Made by a program: the position numbers and the translations under genes
Assembly: GCF_025024155.1 (NCBI RefSeq)
Contig: NW_026251815.1
Location: 1-64,000, forward strand
Length of the DNA: 64,000 nt
Source of the DNA: Gamsiella multidivaricata
Lineage: Eukaryota > Mortierellomycota > Mortierellomycetes > Mortierellales > Mortierellaceae
Direction of reading: 5' to 3'
Part shown: piece after piece, positions 33,984-45,300 of the stretch
How the letters are laid out: the number at the start of each line of letters is the position of its first letter
How positions within the stretch are numbered: the first letter of the stretch is position 1
The notes under the pieces: model-generated
What the model saw: the letters and a program-made list of their open reading frames with translations, nothing else
Database searches by the model: none
Told to the model about the DNA's origin: nothing

Positions 33984-36900
33984 TCAGGCGCCTTGCATAC
34001 CAATACCCTGCAGAAACTCCCGACTGACCGGCCATACGAGCTTTCCTCCAAGGTCCTCCGCATACTTATCATACGCCTGCAAAAGGCCCCACCCGTCCAG
34101 ACTCTCCAAATCACCTGGATTCGCCTTCCCCGCACCACCCATGATATTGGGCGACTTCAACTGGGGTGTCGACAACAGGACAGTCTTACATCTAGCCCGC
34201 GACAGCGCCACAATCCAGCGGTGTACCGAGTACAAATACGCAAACTCATTGACCAACGTGGACTCGTTAAAGAGCGCAAAGCACACCACCACTAGATCAG
34301 CCTCTTGGCCCTGCATCTTCTCGATCGTGTCGACCTTGATTTGCGCGAGAGGATACTTTTGCTCCAGCTCTGGTAGTTGAATCTTATCGAGGATCGCGAG
34401 TCGCTGGATGTGATGGGGTACTGCCACAAAGAGACTCGTGATAGTGTCTTGTCCGACCATCTCGAGATAATACTCAACAATGCCTGCAACGAATACAGCT
34501 TCGAGGTACGCGGCTGCCCTAGAGTCGCTGCGCACACTGACAGACTCTTGACATGCATCGTCTGTGAGCTGAAGTTCGATGCAGATGGCCGACCTATCCG
34601 GGTCCAATGTGCGACGGATCTCGGGTGGGAAGGATGAGCCTCGGAAACCACCACTGTAAGGTAGCGATTTACCCGGTGTCTGCACTTGGTAGCTGGGTCC
34701 ATAAACCCTCTGCATGAATGTTCCTAGTTGTCGATTCTACAGAGCAGAATAGGAAGAAAGTAAACACCATGTGGGCATGATCGTCAATACGTTTCTTGAT
34801 ATACAAAGAAATATAGATAGACATGTAATCCGCATCTCTTTTTTTTTTCTATCATTACCATGCGAAAGTTTTCCTGGAGCTGAGAGGTGCATGGTCCAAT
34901 ATCCATTGCGACGGACCCTTCGATCCACTCCAATGACACCGATGTGTTATCTCGCTTGCGCATCAAGTTCTTCATGATCGAGCCCGTCGCATCGATAGCA
35001 TGCTCCGACGCTGGATAGGTTCCCATAATGACGGGTCCCAACTGCAGGTGGTCTCCTGCCACGATCAGTCGCCCGCGTTCAGGATCGAGGCACTCGATCG
35101 CATGGATTGCATCCGCCGCCAGCAGTTGACTGCCCTCATCAATCATCAACATCTGGATATTGCGCATATATTCAGCTCCTTTCTCAGGATGCGCCGCCTT
35201 TCGGATCTGCCACACTGTACCGCAGACAACGCGTACAATGTCCGGGTTGCCGTCATCCTCTACCTGTCGTTGAAGTTTTGTGAGGTTAAGGGGATCAACG
35301 ACCGTGGCTCCCTTGATGTTAATCGAGGATGGGTCTCCGAGGCGGTAGAGGACCAAAGGTCGAATGAGAGGCTCAGACTCCATATGGGGAGCGATCAGAT
35401 CGTGCAGCTTGGCTACTCGTGCCACCAGGTTGTTGATGGCGGTGTGCGTGAATGCAGTGAGGACGATCGTCTGCGGGCCTTGTCCCTTCTCTTTGTTTGA
35501 TAGACTGCGTAAAATGTCGATGAATCTCAGAACAGCAAGCGCCAAGAAGTGAGTTTTTCCTGAGCCCTGAATGAGGAAATAAAAGACGTGGAAGGTCTGT
35601 CAGGCGGCTTTTTTTCTTTTTTTCCTGCAATCCGTCGCCTCTCAGTCATGGAAACGATACGACATGGCATAATGTCTCAGCTTACAGGAGGTCCCCAAAT
35701 GACTTGCATGCGATTATTGATGACTTTTGAAAAGGCCTGTTCTTGCGAGATCGTCATATCATACTGTCGCGCAGGCCTGGTCATCGATTCTAAAAAGATA
35801 TCCATATATTGTTCTGGACGCTGCAGTCCCCACTTATTCGGATCCCTCATCAATTCCTAGAAAAAGTTTTTTCAGAAAGAATCATTAACATCATCTTCAG
35901 GGACCAAGCCTGTGAAGAAAGAACAGCCCTACGAATCGCGATCGTAACATACTAAGAAGAGGCGACAGTTCCCGTTTATCTCAACCAGCTTGTCCATGGA
36001 TGTGGTCAATGTCGGACAAAATTCTCGGCGCTCCAGGAGGTAATACTCGCCTTCGGTCAACCCCAAGGCCTCAGTCATGTTGCTGTAAGCGCCGCTCACA
36101 TATACGATCTTGAACTCGGGATCGTAGTGAGCAACATGCGCGATTGCAGGCGAGCCCCGTCCATAGCCTCGCAATAGCGCGCTGATATCGTCAAACTGCA
36201 TCCTTTCTCTCAGACCCTACGGGATTTTTGACAGAAGATAGAGGCGATATAGTAAGTGCGTTGTTTAGGATAAGATTAAGCATATCGATCTAGAATCATT
36301 CGCACTTACCGCTGCATTGTCAGGGCTAAGGATCCATTTCTTGAACGTATCGCCTACAAAGACACCTGGCTCCAGCTTACTGGTTACCTCAAACATGCCA
36401 ATATATTCCGACGATGGAGTGTTGGAGGGCGTCCGCGACACCGCCCGTGTGCTTGGCTCTGCGCCCGGTAGCGGTCCGATGTGTCTCCTCAAGAAGCGAC
36501 ACCGAAAGAGGTACTGATTGTGCATAGCCTCGTCCCTTGTCTGGGTGATCCGCATCCAGCGCCTCTTCTCGGCGAGCACGATGGCCTCCCACTGCTGGAA
36601 GAACGCAAACTGTGCCAAGACGGTATGCTGGATTTTGAGGTGCCGTCTCATTTTGAATGAGGTCTGAGGAGCCAGGAGAAACATTGACAGATCTCCGCAT
36701 TCTTGTTGGACCAACGAATATAACGAAATAAGGATTATATTCTGCTGCTCTGCCCACTTTTTAATTTGCAGTTGGACTAATGGACAAAACATTTATCAGG
36801 AGTGAGCACTTGATATCGAAGGTGGAATATAGCTCTCAAGGTAACATACCAATACTTACCATCCCCTGGACTTGTACCGTTGGTCCAACGCTGATAGAAG

Positions 36901-39304
36901 GCGTCCAGGTTGTACCCATCGTCGTCACGATCCCTGTCAGAGATAATCGCTGGCGCCTCAACATCGACAAGATGGGTCATAATATCCTTGAACGAGTACG
37001 ATCCAATGACCGGGAGGACCAAGAATCTCTGGATGGCGGTTTCGATCGAGAAAAGTCGTTTGTCGTGCATGGGATAGCTGTTTTTATAGCCTTGAGTGAG
37101 CTGCAACATATCTGGCAGCCTGATATTGGTTCCTGCGATTTCCGAAAGCGTGAGGAAGCTAGGATCTTCATACATGTTTGTAAGCAGATCCATGGCCCGG
37201 CTTCTTATCACAGCAGGCCAAGTGTATACGCCCTCTGGCTTGTGTGAGATGACTTTGAGCAATAACGCGTGGAGATCCGACTGCATAGCCTGGCTATAGA
37301 AAAAGATGGAGAGGACAGGTGGCTTCGGCTTGATTTCTGATATATGGAGAAGACATTCGTATAGGGTATCGACCAACTCTAACGTCAGTTGGATGTGAGC
37401 AGGAGCTCGAGTGGAATCTTGATATGGCGAGTACGGAATGACCTTAGAGACAGAGCGCGTTGGATAGGTGGATCGCTCTTTGAACGTATCCAGCGAATAA
37501 CCGTACGGTAGTAATGTCATCGGATCTGTCAGGATATTGATAAAGAGCCGATCCCAATACTGTCTTGGCAGGTCCAGTGTCCGAAGAGGCAGAACCTATC
37601 CCAATGGAATGAATGTTTCTGTAAGCTTGCTGTCAAGCGAGACGCAAGGTATACATAGATACGTCCAGAGAAGTCCTTACCTTCACCGCACGCTCTCGAT
37701 AAGAGGCCAACAGCACACTGTCTCTGTCTTCGTTCATATGAAGCACCTTTGTAAAGGACGACTTGTGCAGGTCACTAAGGTGGGCATGATCTTTTATCAG
37801 GTCCTCAAGATCTTCGATCTCTGTTTGTGGAGCAACGGATGTCTTGAACATCGATTTTATCCAGAGGGCCGACCTCTTGGAGAGCAGAGGGATCACCGAG
37901 AGGGTCTTTTCCTCAAGAGCATCCCCCTTGCATCTGGGAAGGAACTCGCATTGATGGCAAGAGTTGTCGATGTGCCAAACAACAGACCGAAGGGGCTTCT
38001 TCAATATAGCGGGTAAGTCCCTGAAAATAAATTCTTCCACGACTGGTCGCATGAACGCGAGTGAGAAGGTCGTTGGTTCCTCGTGCTGCGGAATCCAGAC
38101 ACCGCCCCGGAAATCGACTTCTACAAGATCCTGCTGCCCGTGCAGTTTGATGAGGTGGTCGAGAAAGATGGCGTACAGCGTTACTTGGAACTAGAGTAAA
38201 GTTCAGACAAGAATGAACGTCAGTAATGAACGCCAGTTCTTATTCCAAACATCTGCAGCTCTGTTACCCAGCGAGAATCTAACAGCTATCCTGTTTCCTT
38301 ACCTGGTGGCTGACTTTGATATATGAGGATGACTTGGCATCAATGATATACAACCTCTTTTTGTGTGTCCCGTCCGGTCGCAGTGTCCCTCGCAAGATTC
38401 TGATAAAATCTGGGATAAATCGCCCAAAAACAATCCCAGCCTCCTTCATCTCCGGGGTGTAAAAGCTGTCGTCGAGCGAAAAAATCGCCTGACAAAGCGT
38501 GGTGCCATAATCACTGATCGCCAGACGGAAGAACGAATCCTTGTCCTGTTCAGCCTCGCAGTCGACTTTCTTCGGTATGCTCTCCTGAAGGCGGCTCTCG
38601 AAAACTATGCCCCGCGTCATGGTTGCCTCTGCAATGGTTGCTGGTTCTCTGCTGCGGCCATTGTCGGTATGTCCTGGTTTTGGCTGAAGGGCTTCTTGCC
38701 ACAGTTGCGCCCCCTTTAGATGTAACATTTTCTCGCATGCAGTATTAGCATGGTGGGCGAGCACTGACGGCGAATACTTGAACTTGCCGTGGGCTGGAAC
38801 CTGGCGAGAGATTTCAATATTGACCGCATCGACGGCTGTCTCGGCTCTGGACGCCTTGGACACTGTTAAAGAGACGTCCGTGTCGTCCTTTGGTGGTAAT
38901 ACTGTAGATGCAATACCCGAGCTTTCTCGGTCGATCTCCTCCCATTCCTCCGCAGAAATATGTAGCGACGAAAATGAAAAGTCCAGGCTGGAGCGCTGAC
39001 TGGAGAGTTCCGTTTGCTCTCTGGCGAGGGTATAATCGACTGTTGGTGTTATTTGTGCCCCAAACTTTTTGCCGGTATCATTGGAAGTACTACCATCCCT
39101 TTCGGACGTGGGGTCCGCAAGACTCAGCCGCTGGAGAAGGTCCGCAAACGCGCTGCTAGCACGCATACTCTCTATGGTCTCGCTGTTGAACGACATCCTG
39201 GTTTCTCTGTGTCGTCCCTGTTCTAGATCGGTGATGTTGTCGAGTTCGGAGATGCGCTCTTGGCATTCATTCCACACACCGACATCGCCTTCGCCGCCAA
39301 GCAT
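33984..39304 (-). CDS. RecB/Cas4-type Fe-S nuclease fused to superfamily 1 (Dna2/UPF1-like) helicase
   Basis: Eight exons: 39304-38303, 38190-37681, 37595-36860, 36776-36310, 36216-35953, 35856-35686, 35566-34859, 34736-33984; 1536 aa. Nuclease part: G232-x3-E236, D299, D322-A-K324 and Q336-V-T-L-Y340 match the PD-(D/E)xK RecB motifs; Cys190 with C412-x2-C415-x5-C421 matches the four-cysteine 4Fe-4S frame of Cas4, AddB and Dna2. The region from about 425 to 1000 has no motif I recognise. Helicase part: Walker A G-P-P-G-S-G-K-T (1048-1055, split by an intron), Walker B D-E-G-S-Q (1193-1197), G-D-H-L-Q-L-G-P (1221-1228), then V-D-T-I-E-K-M-Q-G-Q-E-A-D and A-L-S-R-A-R. Arrangement resembles TM0106-type nuclease-helicase proteins and Dna2; nucleic acid processing is inferred. 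It may be a Dna2 relative rather than the orthologue. Confidence 0.9.
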
Positions 39305-42300
39305 GTCACGTTACCATTGGCACATGGCACAGGCCCATTGCAGTGTTACACCTTTTGGGGAAAGTTTGAACCTCGCGTTCTGGACTGTGGCAGTAAGCGC
39401 TGGTAAGCTGTCTATTTTTTTATATAGTGGTCAATCCGCTCAAAACAAACGTCGCTACCCAACGCCCGGACGTTCCTAAACAAACTAAAAACAATCCCAA
39501 TATCCTCAACAACAACTAGCCCTTTTTTCGACTTTGGAGAAGCTGAAAGCAACGAGACGAGATGGGAGGTTCCAGCCAATGGGGACGCGATAAAATCGCG
39601 TAATGGGTCTACAAATCAACATCCTGGGAAACAGCTGTAGCCTAACGCTTGAGCGGACAAAACAGGCGCGACGGCGAAAACGACAGGATAGACGAGGGCT
39701 TCCGCTCACCCTCCGCTCACCCTCCGCCCCGCATTTTTCTACTTTGTTTTTTTATTTTTTGCCTCGATAAAGTGTATGCATGGCTTTTAGACCTTGAGAA
39801 ATTATTGAGTTGAGTCCGTGGAGCAGCAGCGTGGGCTCTGTGTTCTCCAGAAATTGAAAAACTATGCAGTGTTGTGTAAGTATGTTCCCTACGGTTCCGG
39901 CTCTCCGGCTCCTCGAGAGAGAGCGTGTTCATCACGCGCAGTGCACTGCGACGATTGAGCCCCCCTCCTTTCGGTTGAATGATGAGTTATGGAATTACCG
40001 AAGATTGCCGTCTCAAAAATAAGTCCTGGATTTGCTGTGTCGTACGCCTTTGCAAGAAAACGTTCTGGCCCCTGGAAAGCATTCATAGTAAAAGGGAGCT
40101 CGCGAAAATGTTGCGTCTCTGTCATACTCCAAATTGCAATTGCATTGAAGCAGGGAGATGGGTTTCTGGTGAGAGAAATTTACAGTGGGCACAGTGAATA
40201 CAACAGGCATGAGGCGTCGCTCTTTCAACTCAGTCATTTTTAGCCCATTCAAGCGTGGGCCTGTTGGCTAGTGTGTTCGGGGCGCCTGTCAAAACAGCAC
40301 AGGAGTTGCCCAAAAGAGGACATGTTCCGCGTCCTTCAGCAGATTCATTGTACCTGTTGGAAATTAAAACCAGCGGTAGTCTATGATATATCCAATATAT
40401 CTTTGTCCCTGTAGGCGACTAGAGCATGGGGCCTCCCCCTGAGCTGCATGCTTGTTAAACCTAGCTCGAATGACACTGCGTCAAGTTGTATTCATTCATG
40501 CACTCTTTTTAGGCCTGTATTCCAACACCGTTCACGTTGTTCAAAACGGCATGCAGACAAGCATGCCAAAAACAAACACCTTCCCATCAGCCATTGTAAG
40601 CCGTTAGTCCACCATCTACTTTCTTCAAACCCTGCCTCATCTTCGGCATCTTTCTTTCCTGCCTTTGTGTTCTCCACATGACGGCTGCTCCGATGTCTCT
40701 TTAGTGCTCTAATGTCCATACTGAAGCGGTGTTGAACCCGCCCAAGGTCGTACAAAGAAAACTGTAAAATGGATAGATAGCTATAGGCACCAATGGACAA
40801 CCCATTCTCTTGGGGGAGAACCTTTCTAGGTTGGACTGCTGTCCAGATCCAGCCTGCGATGGTTGAGGAAAGGCCGCAACGAGCACCACAAAACGAGATG
40901 CATGGCCGACTGTGAGTCTGCCAAGGGTAGTTTAGCAAAGGGCGCAGTGTCATTGTGACAATGAACCTTCTTCTCTTTCGAACAAACGGAGTGCCATTTC
41001 AGAAAACCTTATTTGAGCCACCCGCTCCCCAGGCGCTGCTTGTTTTCCTTACAATCAAGCTTGCGCATTGCGATGAGGCAGGGCTAATTATCTAGAGAAA
41101 CTATAACTCTTTCGCTAACACCATAATACTTTGGTGATGGTAACAATTTAGACACTGCCTCTCCTCCCAAAACAAGCCCTGGAGCAGACCTCCAAGCTTT
41201 TCAGCAGGATGCAACTCAATTTCCTTGCTGTCCATGCACACATGCATGATAAATGAAGTACCTGGGCCCAAAATCCCAAGAGCTGTAAATTGCTCTCGTG
41301 CGTGGCTATATTGCGGTCGTAAATGAGGAGCAGCAGCAGAACCTGTATGTAGATTATCGCATCGTGCAGCTGGATCAACATTCTTGTTGATGTTTCTTTT
41401 TTGCTTTCATTCTTGTTGCTGCCGCTGTCGCTGTTATTTTCTGTTATTATTGCGGACAGGTGGAGCTGTTGTTATGATGGAGTGCATTGGCTGTGTGGGG
41501 CCAAAAATGCTCTTGCTGCAGGTATATTACTTACCCCTGCAATAACATCTGCAGGATGACCCAAAACATTACAATGCAAGGGTGTCTTACCAGACCTGGG
41601 GCACCATGCAAGGGCAGCCATCGGGGTAAAAAAAAAAGGCAGTGAGCATTTCCTTATTCTATGAAAGAAAGAAAAACATCAATAAACGAACTGTCTTGAA
41701 AGATTGAAGAGGTAACGGCGCCAGTGAGACTCTAGACACTAAACAAAAAGTCAGGCCCATAGCCTGAACGCGTGACCAATAGACCATCGTAATGACCTCG
41801 GCTCTAGACCTCTCGACAGTCTTCACGTAGACAACCTGTATGCTTTTTCTTAGTCTGTTCCTGAAGGCTACAGACGCACCAACCATTCGCGCTCCTGCAT
41901 GCCACTCAGACTAAAGAGATGCACGTTCGCGTGTTATTGATGTCTTATTTTTATTTCATTATATTGCGCCTCTTCGTGCTGACACTTGACGCGTGATTAT
42001 TTCACTCAACTTCGGCTGCAAAGTCTATACCAGCGCGTTTATTCAAAACTATGGTCTTACATCCAGTAGTTATGTTTGTCTTGCGCGTCTAGAGGTTACT
42101 CAATCATCATCCCTTTATTTTATTTTTTCGCGATCAAGGCACATTCAACATACTGAACAGCAGAGCAGGAGAGTACTCGAAAGATATACTATCTACCGTT
42201 GTACAATATCTTCCAAGGGGTATCAAAATCGCGAGTACCTACGGACAATGTTCCACGGAGAACACTTCCACTCTGACCCAGCAAATTAAACCGCCCGGCT

Positions 42301-45300
42301 CACATCACATACTCCCTTACCTCATTAGATATTGCCCTGGAATTAATACTTGAAATAGAGAGCGCGATTGAAGGTACGGAACATTGCTGTGAAACGCGCG
42401 GGGGGAGGCAGATCCTTGACCATAAACATGAGAACTGCAAGGGAGTTGTTTATGAGCTCATTCGCTTCTTAGAAACAAAAACAAAGAAAACATTCATTTA
42501 AGCAGGGTGCGCCCTTGCATGGCGAGCAATGAGCCTAGGTAGAGAGCCGAAGTCGGGCGCCATTGAAGAAGCCTTAGCTTAAACAATTTGTTCATGACTC
42601 ACTAGTCATTACCCTTCTCTTCAGTCTATGTATTGTAATACCTGTTACTGGTCTTCTTTGAGGTTTTAGACGTGCGACAAAGCTCAACCTGCAAATACGA
42701 ATCATATTCAATGCGGACTTGCGATTTGAATGCAAGATCCATTGAAGAGGAGAAAGAAACGACACTTATAGTCATAGCTGCAATGCTATTTGACCACAGA
42801 CTCGATGCATCCAAAACCAAAAAGGCCACTTGTTCCTCTCCGTCTTGATTACCTCAGTCGATCGGAAAAAGGAAACCCACGCTGGTCATTCGTCCTAGGT
42901 CAAGCAAGCCTAGTCTGGCTGCAAGCGATAGTGCGCCAGAGGCAAAGGACGAACCACTTGTCGGTCCTCGATCGCTTGGTCCTCGATCGCTTAATCCGCG
43001 ATCCTGCACTGGAAGGTCCAATAAGATACGTGTACGAAGCAGTTCTAGGCATTCGAACGGACGGTCCGACAAAGATCATCATGCGTCTTTAGCATCCTTT
43101 ACACCTTCGGAATTTTAACGACACGGAGTCTTCGCTTCCACGAGAATCTCAAGGGGGGGTTTTTTTTCTACTGCAAGGGCTCACTCCACGGAAAATGAAG
43201 CTGCTTCCACGCTCACAAGGCCCAGGTTGGTTAAAGTTCAATAGACCATGCATTCAATCGCGGATCCTGCATCCCAGGATTGAGGATGTGGTGGAAGGGT
43301 GAGATCCAAAAGGCAAAAAGTCAATACTAAAGAGCGCCGCATAGCCTTTGAGCAATCTTCAAGGGACGCATTAACGTGCCTACGAAAATGAGCAACGCGG
43401 CGATAAGAGTAATTTATTTTTCCTTTTGGCGGAGACGCGCCTAAAGGACGGACGAAAGGAAGTAGGTCTCCACGAATGTAAAAGTCCTATGTCCTCATGG
43501 GCTTGCTCGGACAAGCCTGATAAGGGAAATTTGAGACCCACGTCGAAGACATCGCAATGATCTTGAATACCGTCATTCACTTGATTTCTCGTTATCGTAT
43601 TTTAATGATGTAGTACATTGAAGAACAGACCCGTTGGAGGTAATAACAGCAGCTACAGATATCTGTCAGGATAACGCATCCTCCCTTGAACGTCTCAAGG
43701 GTTGATTAGAAATGAGCTGCGGGCTGACCAAAACACACGCAAGGGATGCATGCAGGAGGGGTATGTGGATAGGCCGCTTGATAAGAGAGTGCATGCGAGT
43801 CTAGCAAAAGTACTTTGTGACCTAGCAATGATATAACTGTAGGCAGAGATAACTTTGATTCCGACAACCATTCCAACGGAGCTTTACATCAGGATTCCAG
43901 ACGAGAGCAAGCAGGGAAAAGAAAAAATGGGCGATCAAAAACTGGGACAACAAATCAATAAACAGACAATAGACACATCACTCAAACAACATACTCATGT
44001 AACCCCTTCTAGCGATTGAAGGAATAGGGATTGCTAGCCGGCGAGTGCTCGTCTGGCTCACCTAAGCGCAAGGTTTGCAACAGACAGGTAGCGCACCGAT
44101 CCAAGAGGCAGCAAGACAACTGAGAATAAGAATGACCTCTTCGTGTTTAACCATGGGCGTATTTTTTATTTTTTTTTGGTGTGACATTGCCTTGTAAGGC
44201 TCAGAAAGGGCGCCTGTAAACAAATCGACAAAGGTGTATGCAAGGGTTTTCTGCTATCTCCATCAGCAGCAGCGTGTGTGCTGCTCATCTGTCTCACCCC
44301 ACCACGATCTATTATGTTCATGCACGATACCAATCTCATTTGAACTGTCTTTTTCTGCTTGGAAGCGCAATGTCCACGGAAAAAACCGTCAGGAGGCATG
44401 TTCTACCCCCCTCCTGGCTCCGCCCCACAAAAAATTCGATGCAATGAAGTGTAAGCTCCGACACAGAACGCAGTGAGCTCCAATTTCCGGATTACGGTAT
44501 TGCAGCGTCGTTGCTGCAGTCTGTGTGTGCACAACCATGTTGATCGTTGTGATTTCTAACCCTGCGGCCAAGATGGTGGGCCTCCAGAGATGGGAACACT
44601 AATTTATCTTTGCCGCTATCTCAGGACCCTGCCTAGACGTGGAAGGGAAGCAAGGGACAGGAGAGCCGTATGTTTGGGTGAAATAGCGTTCATGTCGACA
44701 GCAGCTTCATTTCTCATTTCTGGCATCGCAGATGGGGTCAGATGCAAATTCCACCGAAGATCATCATTTGCTACATCTGCTGCTCACATCCTAAGTTTAA
44801 TTACTTGTACATATTGACTTTCTATACCGTATGAGGCATGTGTTTTTTCTTATTTGCCTTCCTTTGTCGCATTCCATTGCTGAAATGAGTGGGGCGGGGG
44901 ATAAAGAGCGCGGGGGGAGGGCTGCCATTGCACAGAGGGGATCAGTCTGGGGTGTCATGGTATGTAAGAGGGCGAAATGGTACGTAAGTGTAGCCATTTC
45001 AAGGTTTAGAAAACGATGCCCATCGAGAGATTCGATTGGCCCAAGATAAGATATCGCCTTGTGTAACCCGTGCTTGCATGCCCCCTCTCCACAAATCACT
45101 CGCCCTCATAGCCCTCGCCCACCATAAAAAATTGAAGGTCACAGCCTTCGCGCTCAGAGCGAAACCGCAACGAGGCCAGCAAAGGTACATAGCCTACATG
45201 TACATTTCCATGGTACCCATTGCGCATGGTGAGTCCGCGCCGCATAGATGTCTAGATGTCTACGGTAACACGCGTCCTAGACTTACAGGGCACAACACGC

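Noticed and set aside
40492..40953. 153-codon minus frame in the gene-poor tract
   Set aside because: Composition is not protein-like, there is no motif, and no flanking exon or TATA box supports it.
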